NCBI GenBank assembly: GCA_028868855.1
Contig: JAGWTR010000003.1
Location: 248,001 to 312,000 of the forward strand
DNA: 64,000 nucleotides
Direction: 5' to 3'
From: Burkholderiales bacterium
GTDB taxonomy: Bacteria; Pseudomonadota; Gammaproteobacteria; Burkholderiales; Burkholderiaceae_C
Under the pieces are notes generated by a model. It saw only the letters and a program-made list of their open reading frames with translations. It was not told the DNA's origin and searched no databases. Position 1 is the stretch's first letter, and every line of letters starts with the position of its first letter. The position numbers and the translations under genes were made by a program. Positions 46,682-58,340 of this stretch are shown here, in pieces.

Positions 46682-47494
46682 TTAGATCAACACGAAAGGT
46701 TGCCCCCCCACGGGCGTGGTGGCCACGGCCACATCGCTGGTGGGCATCAGGCCAGCCTGGAAGCCGTCACGGCCGGCGTGCACGGCGTGGCGGAAGGCAC
46801 GGGCCATGCGCACGGGCTGGCCGGCTTGCGACACGGCCGAATTGAGCAGCACGGCGTCCATGCCCAACTCCATGGCGGCGGTGGCGTGCGAGGGGGCGCC
46901 CAGGCCGGCGTCCACGATCAGGGTGGTCTGCGGCAGGCGGGCGCGCAAGGTGCGCAGCGCCCAGGGGTTGAGCAAGCCCAGTCCCGAGCCGATCGGCGCG
47001 GCCCAGGGCATGAGGATGCGGCAACCGGCGTCCACCAAGCGCTGGCAGGTGACGAGGTCATCGGTGCAGTAGGGCAGCACTTCGAAGCCATCGCTGATGA
47101 GTTGGCGTGCGGCCTCGACCAGCTCGAAGGGGTCGGGCTGCAGGGTCTGTTCGTCGCCGATCACTTCGAGCTTGATCCAGTGCGTGCCCAGCAACTCGCG
47201 CGCCATGTGGGCCAGGGTGCGGGCTTCGCGGGCGCTTCGGCAGCCGGCGGTGTTGGGCAGCAAGTGAGCGCCTTGTTCGCGCGCCGTGCGGCGAATGATC
47301 TCGACAAAGCCGTTGTCGCCACCACCGGCCCCGGCCAGGGTTCGCTTGAGGCCCAGGGTCAGCACCTGGCTGCCCGAGGCAACAATGGCTTCGCGCAGGA
47401 CTTGTGGCGAGGGATAGCCGGCGGTGCCGAGCAGGAGCCGGCTGTTCAGGGACGTGTCGCCGATGTGCCAGGGAGCATTGTTCATCTCAGTCAT
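46682..47494 (-). CDS. thiG: Thiazole synthase
   Basis: A 270-residue TIM-barrel enzyme that makes the thiazole phosphate ring from DXP, dehydroglycine and ThiS thiocarboxylate. The Schiff-base lysine is in WIKLEVIGD. Other features are LLGTAGYPSPQVL, NTAGCRSAREA, MPWAAPIGSGLGL and the late DAVLLNSAVSQAGQP. ATG 47494 is preceded by GGAGG, whose bases overlap the end of thiS; the gene starts one base after the thiS stop. Confidence 0.95.
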   Translation of the reverse strand: MTEMNNAPWHIGDTSLNSRLLLGTAGYPSPQVLREAIVASGSQVLTLGLKRTLAGAGGGDNGFVEIIRRTAREQGAHLLPNTAGCRSAREARTLAHMARELLGTHWIKLEVIGDEQTLQPDPFELVEAARQLISDGFEVLPYCTDDLVTCQRLVDAGCRILMPWAAPIGSGLGLLNPWALRTLRARLPQTTLIVDAGLGAPSHATAAMELGMDAVLLNSAVSQAGQPVRMARAFRHAVHAGRDGFQAGLMPTSDVAVATTPVGGQPFVLI

Positions 47495-47495
47495 C

Positions 47496-47713
47496 CTAGC
47501 CTCCGGTGATGGGCGCAAAGCACAGCAGGATGTCGCCGTCGCGCAGCACATGGTGCTCCCGTTCGTGGCGGGCCACGAACGCGCCATTGACGGCGGTGGC
47601 GATGCCGGTGTGCGCGGCGTTCAACTCAAGCAGCAGGGTGGCGACGGTGGTGCCCACTGGCACTTGGCGCGGGCCTTGGCTGGTGTGCACCGTGATCAGG
47701 GGCGGGTTCTGGC

Positions 47714-47717
<4 letters not shown>
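47496..47717 (-). CDS. thiS: Sulfur carrier protein
   Basis: A 73-residue ubiquitin-like protein that ends in the required GG, which is adenylated and converted to a thiocarboxylate. LRDGDILLCFAPITGG is the family's C-terminal pattern. It overlaps the thiO stop by four bases and directly precedes thiG, which consumes its sulfur. The activating enzyme (ThiF/MoeB type) is not in this operon and must be elsewhere. Confidence 0.92.
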
Positions 47718-50945
<3,228 letters not shown>

Positions 50946-50980
50946 CCTAGTGTAGTCCGAAGTGGCGCAGTCGAGGGGGC

Positions 50981-51247
50981 TCAATGCCGGGTAGGGGGGC
51001 GCACGACGGCGGTGCGGTGGTCGCGCTTTGGGGCGGCGCCTGAGGAGCCGCAATGGCCGCAGCCAGTGCTGCACCCCGCGGCTTGGTCGGAGGCGTTCTG
51101 CGGGGTTCCGCAATCGGGCTTCTTCGGCGGGGCAGGACGCCACAGCCCGACCACGGCCGGCCACCAACGTCGGCCCAGATAGATGGCCGCAGCGATCACG
51201 ACGCCGATGGCGATCACGTCCTGCCAGAGTGAGCCCGTGCCTCCCAT
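50981..51247 (-). CDS. FeoB-associated Cys-rich membrane protein
   Basis: An 88-residue protein with one membrane helix (about residues 7-24, WQDVIAIGVVIAAAIYLG) and a C-terminal cysteine cluster, DCG...GCSTGCGHCGSS. This layout is that of the small Cys-rich partner often found after feoB in place of FeoC; its role in Fe(II) uptake is not settled. The start (ATG 51247) is one base after the feoB stop, with GGAG upstream. Confidence 0.8.
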   Translation of the reverse strand: MGGTGSLWQDVIAIGVVIAAAIYLGRRWWPAVVGLWRPAPPKKPDCGTPQNASDQAAGCSTGCGHCGSSGAAPKRDHRTAVVRPPTRH

Positions 51248-51248
51248 G

Positions 51249-53150
51249 TCAGGCACTCCAGGCCAAGGCCAGGCGGTAGACGATGAAGCTGGCGCCATAG
51301 GCCAGGGCAAACAGGTAGGCCATCATCGCCAGGGGCACGCGCCAGCCATTGGTTTCGCGCTTGACCACGATCAGGGTGGACAGGCATTGCGGCGCGAACA
51401 CATACCAAGTCATCAGCGACAGGGCCGTGGGCAGCGACCAGGCCTTGCCCACCACCGAGATCAGCGCGCCCGACAGAGCCTCGCCAGTTTGGGACATGGC
51501 ATAGACCGTGCCCAGGGCGCTGACCGCCACTTCGCGCGCGGCCAGGCCGGGCACCAGGGCGATGCAGATCTGCCAGTTGAAGCCAATGGGCGCGAAGATG
51601 GTTTCCAGGGCGCGACCGGCCATGCCCGCCAGGCTGTATTCGATGGCGGGATGCGTGGCGCCGGGCGGCGGCGAGGGGAAGTTCGACAAGAACCACAGCA
51701 CGACCATCAAGGCCAGGATGATGGTGCCCACCCGCGAGACAAAGATGCTGGCGCGCTCCCACAGGCCCAGCGCCAGGTTGCGCAGGTGCGGCCAGTGGTA
51801 GTCGGGCAACTCCATCAGCAAGGGCTGCGGGCCCGATTGCTTCATGAACAGTTTGAGCACCAGCGCCACCACCATGCCCGAGACGATGCCTGCCGCGTAC
51901 AAGGCAAACAGCACCAGCCCTTGCAGGTTGAACAGGCCACCCACCGTGCGGTCAGGGATGAAGGCGGCGATCAGCAGGGCGTACACCGGCAGCCGTGCCG
52001 AACAGGTCATCAAGGGCGCGATCAGGATGGTGACCAGGCGATCGCGCGGATTGGCAATGGTGCGCGTGGCCATGATGCCGGGGATGGCGCAGGCAAAGCT
52101 CGACAGCAATGGGATGAAGGCGCGGCCCGACAGGCCCACGCTGCCCATCACGCGGTCCAGCAGGAAGGCCGCCCGAGGCAGGTAGCCCGAGTCTTCCAGG
52201 GCCAGGATGAAGGCAAACAGGATCAGGATCTGCGGCAGGAACACCAGCACGCTGCCGGCACCCTTGATGACGCCGTTGACCAGCAGGCCACGCAGCAGGC
52301 CCGGCCCCATGTGGGTCTCGACCCACTGACCGCCCAGCCCGATGGTGTCACCGATCCACCCCATGGGGGCGCTGGCCCAACTGAACACGGCCTGGAAGAC
52401 CAGGAACATCAGCACGGCCAGGATCACCGGACCCAGCGCGGGGTGCAGGGCCCAGCGGTCCAGGCGGGCGGTCAGGTTGTGCTCGACATCGGGCACGGTC
52501 ACGCAGTCGGCCAGCAGGCGGCCCACGCGCTGATGCGTGGTTTCCACCGGCAGGTGCGTGATGCGGTCCATCGGCCGAGCTTGGTGGGGTACGGGTAACT
52601 CGGCCCAGTTCAAGCGGTCCAGTTGGTCCAGCAAGGCCAGCTCGCCACCACTGCGCACGGCGATGGTCTCGACCACGGGGATGCCCAATTGCGCCTGCAG
52701 TTTGGCCACGTCGATGTGGATGCCGCGTTTGGTCGCCACATCCATCATGTTGATGGCCAGCACCATGGGCACGTCGAGCGCCTGCAACTCCAGCACCATG
52801 CGCAGGTTCAGGCGCAGGTTGGTGGCGTCGACCACGCAGATCAGGCCGACCGGCGCGGATTCGCCCGCCCGCACTCCGGCGATCACGTCACGGGTGATGG
52901 CTTCGTCGGGCGTGGCGGCCAACAGGCTGTAGGCGCCCGGCAAATCGAGCAGGCGCCAGGGTTGGCCGTCGGGCGAGATGAACTGGCCTTCCTTGCGCTC
53001 CACCGTCACGCCAGCGTAATTGCCGACCTTCTGACGGGCTCCGGTCAGGCGATTGAACAGGGCCGTCTTGCCGCAGTTGGGATTGCCCACCAGGGCAATC
53101 AAGGGCGCTGACAACAGGATCGAGGAGGGCTTTAAAGCCGCAACGGACAT
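51249..53150 (-). CDS. feoB: Ferrous iron transporter B
   Basis: A 633-residue inner membrane Fe(II) transporter. The N-terminal G domain has G1 GNPNCGKT (22-29), G3 DLPGAYSL and G4 NMMD. The membrane part includes two Gate-like regions (LPRAAFLLDRVMGSVGLSGRAF and SSFACAIPGIMATRT). It is shorter than the E. coli protein (773), mostly in loops and the C-terminus. It forms an operon with feoA (20 bases upstream) and the Cys-rich gene. Confidence 0.96.
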   Translation of the reverse strand: MSVAALKPSSILLSAPLIALVGNPNCGKTALFNRLTGARQKVGNYAGVTVERKEGQFISPDGQPWRLLDLPGAYSLLAATPDEAITRDVIAGVRAGESAPVGLICVVDATNLRLNLRMVLELQALDVPMVLAINMMDVATKRGIHIDVAKLQAQLGIPVVETIAVRSGGELALLDQLDRLNWAELPVPHQARPMDRITHLPVETTHQRVGRLLADCVTVPDVEHNLTARLDRWALHPALGPVILAVLMFLVFQAVFSWASAPMGWIGDTIGLGGQWVETHMGPGLLRGLLVNGVIKGAGSVLVFLPQILILFAFILALEDSGYLPRAAFLLDRVMGSVGLSGRAFIPLLSSFACAIPGIMATRTIANPRDRLVTILIAPLMTCSARLPVYALLIAAFIPDRTVGGLFNLQGLVLFALYAAGIVSGMVVALVLKLFMKQSGPQPLLMELPDYHWPHLRNLALGLWERASIFVSRVGTIILALMVVLWFLSNFPSPPPGATHPAIEYSLAGMAGRALETIFAPIGFNWQICIALVPGLAAREVAVSALGTVYAMSQTGEALSGALISVVGKAWSLPTALSLMTWYVFAPQCLSTLIVVKRETNGWRVPLAMMAYLFALAYGASFIVYRLALAWSA

Positions 53151-53170
53151 GAGTGCTGTCCTTGTGCCGT

Positions 53171-53443
53171 TCAGGCGGGCACGACTTCAATCAGGGAGGA
53201 TTCCAGCCTGCGCATGGCAAAGGTGCTGGTGCCGACACGAACGGCCAAGGGGCCACGCCCCGCCAGGACGCGGCGCAGGACTTGCACTCGCTCACCGGGC
53301 ACGAAACCCAGCTCCATCAGACGACGCTTGAGGGCCGCGCCGTCCTGGCTTTTGGTGTTGGTGCGGATGGCGCGGATGATCGCCACCGCACACACGGGCA
53401 GCATGTCCAGCGTCATGGACGAGGGGGCAGTGTCTTGGCTCAT
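53171..53443 (-). CDS. feoA: Ferrous iron transport protein A
   Basis: A 90-residue cytoplasmic SH3-like protein. Its family pattern is KRRLMELGFVPGERVQVLRR and LAVRVGTSTFAMRRLESSLIEV. It supports FeoB activity. First gene of the operon; the start lies 16 bases downstream of a Fur-box-like palindrome. Confidence 0.92.
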   Translation of the reverse strand: MSQDTAPSSMTLDMLPVCAVAIIRAIRTNTKSQDGAALKRRLMELGFVPGERVQVLRRVLAGRGPLAVRVGTSTFAMRRLESSLIEVVPA

Positions 53444-53459
53444 GCCCCATTCTAAGCCT

Positions 53460-53479
53460 AAATGCGAACTATTCGCAAT
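53460..53479. promoter_or_regulatory. Fur box upstream of feoA
   Basis: AATGCGAACTATTCGCAATG contains the perfect palindrome TGCGAA-CTA-TTCGCA (53463-53477), close to the Fur sites known from Bordetella-type genomes (AATGCGAATCATT...). Its position before feoA predicts iron repression. Confidence 0.75.
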
Positions 53480-53498
53480 GGGTTTTGCGCCGGATTGC

Positions 53499-53816
53499 TC
53501 ACTTACAAGGGGTGCGCTCGGCGTCCATGGCGATCATCTGGCAGCTCGCGCGGATTCGGTCGATTTCGCGCTGGAGCTTGCCCTGCGGCATGGTGCCGGC
53601 CACCACCGAGTAGAAATCGGCGGCCAGCACGACCAGGGCCGCCATGGCCAGCAGGGCCCAGAGCGCGTGCACGATCTGCGCGCTGGCAGGGCGGTTCAGG
53701 GTCAAGGGGGACGGCGGGGTCACTTGAGACGGTGTCGTGTCTGCGTCAAAGGGGCCAGGCGTGCCGCCAAAAAACCAGCGGTCCCACCCTTCGGGGTCTG
53801 CTTGATTCGCATCCAT
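53499..53816 (-). CDS. Hypothetical single-span membrane protein
   Basis: A 105-residue protein I do not recognise. An acidic, Trp- and Pro-rich N-terminus (about 1-45, DPEGWDRWFFGGTPG) precedes one membrane helix (about 47-70, ALWALLAMAALVVLAADFYSVVAG). A short charged tail with two cysteines follows (CQMIAMDAERTPC). AAGGAGG sits before the ATG, so translation is likely. It lies between feoA and the BON lipoprotein on the same strand. Confidence 0.65.
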   Translation of the reverse strand: MDANQADPEGWDRWFFGGTPGPFDADTTPSQVTPPSPLTLNRPASAQIVHALWALLAMAALVVLAADFYSVVAGTMPQGKLQREIDRIRASCQMIAMDAERTPCK

Positions 53817-53871
53817 GATGCCTCCTTGTCGTCCGCCAACTATAGGCCTGGCGGACGAAAACGGGGGAGCG

Positions 53872-54186
53872 TTACTTGCTCATGGCGATCTCGTTTTTCA
53901 CGGATTTCACGCCTTTGACGTTGCGGGCAATTGCGGCGGCGCTGTCCTTCTCCGCTTGATTCTTGGCAAAGCCCGACAGCATCACGACGCCGTTCAGGGT
54001 TTCAACGTGGATGGACGAGGCGTCCACCTGCTTGTTCTCCACAAAACGGGCCTTGATACTGGTCGTGATGGCGGCGTCGTCGATGTATTCACCCATGGTG
54101 GATTGGTCGCGGGTCACGGCGCAGCCGGGAACGATGATCAGGCTGGTGGCGGCCAGGGCCAGAACGATGGCGGTGCGGTTCAGCAT
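53872..54186 (-). CDS. BON-domain lipoprotein
   Basis: A 104-residue exported lipoprotein. The lipobox is IVPGC, with the cysteine at residue 22. The mature part is one BON domain (ITTSIKARFVENKQVDASSIHVETLNGVVMLSGFA, then NVKGVKSVKNEIAM), as in OsmY-like envelope stress proteins. AAGGAG precedes the start. It lies downstream of a 34-residue ORF and near DUF883 and DUF1328 genes, a set common in stress-response neighbourhoods. Confidence 0.88.
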   Translation of the reverse strand: MLNRTAIVLALAATSLIIVPGCAVTRDQSTMGEYIDDAAITTSIKARFVENKQVDASSIHVETLNGVVMLSGFAKNQAEKDSAAAIARNVKGVKSVKNEIAMSK

Positions 54187-54226
54187 GAAGTTCTCCTTCG
54201 GTTGAAAAAAACAAAAGTCAGGGGAA

Positions 54227-54331
54227 TCACTCTTCCAGCAGCGCCTTGAGCTCGTCGGCGTGCGCCTGTTCTTGTTCGATGAGGCCCTCGGTTCGCCTAA
54301 TGATTTGTAGGACCTTTCCTACGGATGCCAT
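54227..54331 (-). CDS. Possible 34-residue small protein
   Basis: A frame from ATG 54331 to TGA 54227 encodes a short charged helix: MASVGKVLQIIRRTEGL, then IEQEQAHADELKALLEE. The even heptad-like spacing of Leu/Ile and charged residues would suit a coiled coil. The ribosome binding site is weak. An inverted repeat GTAGGA-CCTT-TCCTAC (54307-54322) overlaps its 5' end. It could be a small stress protein or chance; I know no family for it. Confidence 0.4.
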   Translation of the reverse strand: MASVGKVLQIIRRTEGLIEQEQAHADELKALLEE

Positions 54332-54428
54332 CGCGGGCTCTTATTTCGGCAAAACGTAGGACAAGAACTACCTCATGCCGCGACCCACATGGCGCGGGTC
54401 ACGGCCTGTACTCGTTCCGACCAGCGGG

Positions 54429-54749
54429 TTAGTCGCGGCGATTGCGTGACGACAGCAGCCTGGTCAGCACGGTCAGTGCAGCCCCGGCCGCTGCTGCCAT
54501 CAATACCGCCTTGACCGGCTCCTCCTTGATGTAGCTGACGGTGGAGTTCGACGCCTTGGTGGCGGTCTGGCGCACACGATGCGAGCCATCGCGCATGGCA
54601 TCGACGGCGCGGTGCGTCCAGTCCGTGGCCTGGGTGGCTAGGCGGTTGAGGACGGGGGCCGCGCGCCCGCGCACCTCGGTCATGCTGCTGTCAGACAGGT
54701 GGTCGAGCGATTCATTGACGCCTTGTTGGATGGGCTTGACGGAAGACAT
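54429..54749 (-). CDS. DUF883 (ElaB/YqjD-like) membrane-anchored protein
   Basis: A 106-residue protein with an amphipathic helical body and a C-terminal membrane anchor preceded by the family's [17 protein letters not shown]. It ends with basic SSRNRRD. E. coli relatives ElaB and YqjD bind ribosomes at the membrane in stationary phase. ATG 54749 follows AAGGAA and overlaps the end of the DUF1328 gene by 38 bases. Confidence 0.85.
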   Translation of the reverse strand: MSSVKPIQQGVNESLDHLSDSSMTEVRGRAAPVLNRLATQATDWTHRAVDAMRDGSHRVRQTATKASNSTVSYIKEEPVKAVLMAAAAGAALTVLTRLLSSRNRRD

Positions 54750-54894
54750 GTTGATTCCTTTCAGTGAGGGTGGACAAACCAAAGACGACGAACAACAGCT
54801 TGGCGATGCCGGCGGCGCTGGCGGCGATGCCTCCAAATCCCAACACGGCGGCCATCAAGGCAATGACAAAAAAGACAACGGCGTAGTGAAGCAT
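54712..54894 (-). CDS. DUF1328 small membrane protein with altered C-terminus
   Basis: A 60-residue protein that begins with the highly conserved [26 protein letters not shown]...IAKLLFVVF of DUF1328. In the family the second membrane helix normally continues with a hydrophobic stretch and a short end. Here it changes after VVF to [15 protein letters not shown] and a basic tail, and the frame runs into the next gene. GAAGGAGAG precedes ATG 54894. The ending may be a deletion product that still gives a stable protein. Confidence 0.75.
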   Translation of the reverse strand: MLHYAVVFFVIALMAAVLGFGGIAASAAGIAKLLFVVFGLSTLTERNQHVFRQAHPTRRQ

Positions 54895-55044
54895 GGTGCT
54901 CTCCTTCCAGGGACAGATCAAGGGGCGACGAGGCCCAATGGCCTGGCCTTGGCATTCACATTAGGGGGGTCCTCGCGCGCCCCCGCCATGCTTTTGTCGC
55001 CAATACGGAATAAGCTAGACCGCTCGCATTGATGGGGGCTGCCG

Positions 55045-55791
55045 ATGAACATTGACGATGTCCGGGCTAATGCCTTTGCCATGCCATTGACGAGTCCGGC
55101 TTTTCCTCCGGGGCCTTATCGTTTTCTGCGGCGCGAATACCTGGTCATCACCTACGAGACGGACATGGACGCCTTGCGCGCCGTGGTGCCCGAGCCCTTG
55201 CAGGTGACCGAGCCGCATGTGAAGTACGAGTTCATCCGCATGCCCGATTCGACGGGCTTTGGCGACTACACCGAGTCCGGCCAGGTCATCCCGGTCACGC
55301 TCGATGGGGTGCAGGGCGGGTATGTGCACTCGATGTACCTCAATGACCACCCGCCGATTGCCGCTGGGCGTGAGCTGTGGGGCTTTCCCAAGAAGCTGGC
55401 CCAGCCGGCCTTGCAGGTCGACGTCGATGCCCTGGTCGGCACCCTGGATTACCGCTCGGTGCGGGTGGCCACCGGAACGATGGGGTTCAAGCACCGCATG
55501 GTCGACGCCAAGGGCGTTCTGGCGGCCATGGCGCAGCCCAGTTTTCTGCTGAAAATCATTCCACATGTGGATGGCAGCGCACGCATTTGCGAGCTGGTCC
55601 GCTACTACACCACCGAGGTGGTGCTGCACGGCGCTTGGTCTGGCCCCACCGCGCTGGAGTTGCACCCCCATGCGTTGGCGCCCGTGGCCGACCTGCCAGT
55701 GCGCAAGGTGATTTCGGGGGTGCACTTCATGGTCGACCTGACCCTCAATCTGGGCGACGTGGTGTTTGACTACCTGACCCCATCCCCTTAA
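55045..55791 (+). CDS. adc: Acetoacetate decarboxylase
   Basis: A 248-residue enzyme that turns acetoacetate into acetone and CO2. The Schiff-base lysine pair is K116-K117 in [29 protein letters not shown] at the C-terminus and [22 protein letters not shown] are family features. It lies 43 bases before a 3-hydroxybutyrate dehydrogenase gene, so both act on acetoacetate and are probably co-transcribed. Confidence 0.92.
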   Translation: MNIDDVRANAFAMPLTSPAFPPGPYRFLRREYLVITYETDMDALRAVVPEPLQVTEPHVKYEFIRMPDSTGFGDYTESGQVIPVTLDGVQGGYVHSMYLNDHPPIAAGRELWGFPKKLAQPALQVDVDALVGTLDYRSVRVATGTMGFKHRMVDAKGVLAAMAQPSFLLKIIPHVDGSARICELVRYYTTEVVLHGAWSGPTALELHPHALAPVADLPVRKVISGVHFMVDLTLNLGDVVFDYLTPSP

Positions 55792-55834
55792 GCCTTCAGC
55801 CTTTTTTACGTTCACCAAGCAAGGAAACCAAGCC

Positions 55835-56617
55835 ATGTTGCTCCAAGACAAAGTCGCCTTCATCACCGGTTCGGCCAGTGGCATCGGCCGCGAGATTGCC
55901 TTCACGTTTGCCCGCGAGGGCGCCAAAATTGTCATCGCGGACCTGAACCAAGAGGCCGCCAACGCGACTGCGGCAGAGTTGGCGGCCACTGGCGCGCAAG
56001 CCATGGGGGTGACCGTCGACGTGACGCAAGAGGATCAGGTCAACCAGGCGGTGCAGCAGGCTGTGGACCGCTTTGGCGGCGTGGACATCCTGATCAGCAA
56101 CGCGGGCGTGCAGATCGTGCATCCCGTCGAAGAGTTTGAATTTGCCGACTGGAAGAAGATGCTGGCCATTCACCTGGATGGCGCCTTCCTGACCACCAAG
56201 GCCTGCCTCAAGCACATGTACGCCGCAGGCAAGGGCGGTTCGGTGATCTACATGGGCTCGGTGCACTCCAAGGAGGCCTCGCTGCTCAAAGCGCCCTATG
56301 TCACCGCCAAGCATGGCTTGATCGGCCTGGCCAAGGTCGTGGCCAAGGAGGGCGCCCAGCACCGGGTGCGCGCCAACGTCATCTGTCCGGGCTTTGTGCG
56401 CACGCCCTTGGTGGAAAAGCAGATCCCCGAACAGGCCAAGACCCTGGGCATCAGCGAGGCCGAGGTCATCAAGAATGTCATGCTCAAGGAGACGGTGGAT
56501 GGCGAATTCACCACGACGGCCGATGTCGCGCAAGTGGCCTTGATGTTCGCCTCATTCCCCACCAATGCGCTCACTGGGCAGTCCTTGGTGGTCAGCCATG
56601 GCTGGTTCATGCAGTGA
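55835..56617 (+). CDS. bdhA: 3-hydroxybutyrate dehydrogenase
   Basis: A 260-residue short-chain dehydrogenase that interconverts 3-hydroxybutyrate and acetoacetate with NAD. The cofactor motif is [12 protein letters not shown]-type motif is ISNAGVQIV, and the active site is S-x12-Y-x3-K (GSVHSKEAS ... YVTAKHG). The stretch [19 protein letters not shown] is typical of the BDH subgroup. AGGAAA precedes the ATG. Two terminator-like hairpins follow. Confidence 0.92.
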   Translation: MLLQDKVAFITGSASGIGREIAFTFAREGAKIVIADLNQEAANATAAELAATGAQAMGVTVDVTQEDQVNQAVQQAVDRFGGVDILISNAGVQIVHPVEEFEFADWKKMLAIHLDGAFLTTKACLKHMYAAGKGGSVIYMGSVHSKEASLLKAPYVTAKHGLIGLAKVVAKEGAQHRVRANVICPGFVRTPLVEKQIPEQAKTLGISEAEVIKNVMLKETVDGEFTTTADVAQVALMFASFPTNALTGQSLVVSHGWFMQ

Positions 56618-56695
56618 TGAGGGGGTAGACCACCCCCAGAAAAACCCACCCCCAAAGAGGGAAAGTCTTCAGCTTTCACTTCCACACCCATTTGC

Positions 56696-56723
56696 AAGTC
56701 CTTATTTATTAAGGACTTTTTTT
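56696..56723 (+). terminator. Rho-independent terminator after bdhA
   Basis: AAGTCCTTA (56696-56704) pairs perfectly with TAAGGACTT (56710-56718), loop TTTAT, then a T-run to 56723. Confidence 0.88.
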
Positions 56724-56753
56724 CTGCCCAACTTCTTCTGAAACGCCCCTAAG

Positions 56754-56779
56754 TCTTTGATTTCATTGAAGATTTTTTT
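56754..56779 (+). terminator. Second, weaker terminator before mraZ
   Basis: TCTTTGA (56754-56760) pairs with TTGAAGA (56766-56772) with two G-T pairs, followed by seven T. It would back up the first terminator and keep the dcw cluster separate from adc-bdhA. Confidence 0.5.
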
Positions 56780-56788
56780 GATTCACCC

Positions 56789-56817
56789 TTGATTTGGGGG
56801 GATCGATCAGTTAAAGT
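56789..56817 (+). promoter_or_regulatory. Promoter of mraZ (dcw cluster)
   Basis: TTGATT (56789-56794), a 17-base spacer and TAAAGT (56812-56817) form a good sigma-70 promoter. Initiation near 56824 would give a leader of about 24 bases before the GTG start. Confidence 0.65.
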
Positions 56818-56850
56818 GGGGTTTCGTGTGATTTTGTGGGAGTTTGTGTG
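56816..56850 (+). promoter_or_regulatory. MraZ operator: four 10-bp-phased repeats
   Basis: GTGGG (56816), GTGTG (56826), GTGGG (56836) and GTGTG (56846) recur exactly every 10 bases, each followed by a 5-base spacer. E. coli MraZ binds TGGGN direct repeats with 5-base spacers. The array covers the -10 edge, the start site, the Shine-Dalgarno and the GTG start codon of mraZ, so bound MraZ would block its own transcription. Confidence 0.8.
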
Positions 56851-57285
56851 AGTCTGGTCTTCCAAGGGGCTTCGGCGCTGACGCTTGACGCGAAGGGACG
56901 CATGGCCGTTCCGGCGCGGCATCGCGACGTCTTGCAGGCTCTGTGTGAAGGGCAGCTCACGCTCACCAAGCACCCTGAGGGTTGCCTGATGGTGTTCCCT
57001 CGCCCCGCCTGGGAAACCTTCCGCGACAAGGTCGCCGCGCTGCCCATGTCGGCCTCGGGCTGGAAGCGCATCTTTCTGGGCAACGCCATGGATGTCGACA
57101 TCGACGGCGCCTCGCGCGTGCTGGTCTCGCCCGAGTTGCGCGCGGCGGCGGGGCTGACCAAAGAAGTGATGCTGCTTGGCATGGGCAGTCATTTTGAACT
57201 GTGGGACGCCCAGCGCTACGCCGCGCACGAGGCCGAGGTCATGGCCCAAGCCATGCCCGACGCCCTGCAAGACTTCACCTTCTGA
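56848..57285 (+). CDS. mraZ: Transcriptional regulator MraZ
   Basis: A 145-residue DNA-binding protein with two AbrB-like domains, marked by [15 protein letters not shown] (near residue 14) and [14 protein letters not shown] (near residue 90). It assembles as a ring and represses the division and cell wall cluster. GTG 56848, five bases after GGGAG, is preferred over GTG 56836, because MSLVFQGAS is close to the usual MFQGAS start. First gene of the dcw cluster. Confidence 0.94.
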   Translation: MSLVFQGASALTLDAKGRMAVPARHRDVLQALCEGQLTLTKHPEGCLMVFPRPAWETFRDKVAALPMSASGWKRIFLGNAMDVDIDGASRVLVSPELRAAAGLTKEVMLLGMGSHFELWDAQRYAAHEAEVMAQAMPDALQDFTF

Positions 57286-57290
57286 CCGCG

Positions 57291-58340
57291 ATGCAAGGGG
57301 AGCACACACCTTGGCAGCACACCACCGTCCTGCTGACCGAGGCGGTCAATGCCTTGTGGGATCCGGCCGTGGGGCCTCATCCGCAGGGCTTGTACGTCGA
57401 CGCCACTTTTGGCCGGGGCGGGCACTCGCGTCTGATCTTGTCGCAACTGGGGCCGCAGGCGCAGTTGCTGGCGCTGGACCGCGATCCGGAGGCCATTGCG
57501 CACGCCACGCAAGGGGCGCAGGCCATTGTCGATCCGCGCTTTCGCATCGAGCATGCGGCCTTTTCCAACTGGGCCGATGTGGTGTCCGATCTGGGTTTGG
57601 GCCCGGTGCATGGATTGCTGATGGACATCGGCGTGTCCTCGCCGCAGATCGACAACCCCGAGCGCGGTTTCAGTTTCCGGTTCGATGCGCCGCTGGACAT
57701 GCGCATGGACACCACCCAGGGCGAGAGCGTGGCCGATTACCTGGCCCACGCCTCGGTCGATGAGTTGGCGGAGGTGATTCAGACCTATGGAGAAGAACGG
57801 TTTGCTCGCCCGATTGCAAAGGCGCTTGTGGCTCGCCGCGAGGCCGGCCAAGCCGTGCGAACCACGGCCGAGTTGTCCAACGTCGTGGCTGGTGCGGTCA
57901 AAACGCGTGAAGCCGGCCAAAACCCGGCCACACGCACCTTTCAAGCTTTACGGATTCACGTCAACCGCGAACTTGGAGAACTCGAAGACGCGCTGGAGGC
58001 CGCTTTGAAGATGCTGGCCCCCGGCGGGCGTCTGGCCGTGATCAGCTTTCATTCGCTGGAAGACCGCATCGTCAAGACCTTCATCGCACGCCACAGCCGT
58101 GATGTGGTGGACCGCCGCGCGCCCTTTGCGCCGCCCAAGGCGCAGATGTTGCGCGCCATTGAGCGCATCAAGCCGTCGCTTGCTGAGATCGAAGGCAATC
58201 CGCGGGCCCGCTCGGCCGTGTTGCGCATCGCCGAGCGCACCGAGGTGCCTTGGTCGCACACCCTGGCGCAGGGTGATGGGTCGCCGGCCGGCGGCAAGGC
58301 GCGCAAAGGCGCCAAATCGGCGAAGGGGGGGCAGCGCTGA
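57291..58340 (+). CDS. rsmH: 16S rRNA m4C1402 methyltransferase
   Basis: A 349-residue SAM-dependent enzyme (also called MraW) that methylates N4 of C1402 in 16S rRNA. The opening [10 protein letters not shown], the SAM motif [11 protein letters not shown] and the later [11 protein letters not shown] and [13 protein letters not shown] are the family's main signatures. ATG 57291 lies five bases after mraZ; an upstream in-frame start at 57201 lies inside mraZ and is rejected. The Lys/Gly-rich C-terminal tail is longer than in E. coli. Confidence 0.96.
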   Translation: MQGEHTPWQHTTVLLTEAVNALWDPAVGPHPQGLYVDATFGRGGHSRLILSQLGPQAQLLALDRDPEAIAHATQGAQAIVDPRFRIEHAAFSNWADVVSDLGLGPVHGLLMDIGVSSPQIDNPERGFSFRFDAPLDMRMDTTQGESVADYLAHASVDELAEVIQTYGEERFARPIAKALVARREAGQAVRTTAELSNVVAGAVKTREAGQNPATRTFQALRIHVNRELGELEDALEAALKMLAPGGRLAVISFHSLEDRIVKTFIARHSRDVVDRRAPFAPPKAQMLRAIERIKPSLAEIEGNPRARSAVLRIAERTEVPWSHTLAQGDGSPAGGKARKGAKSAKGGQR

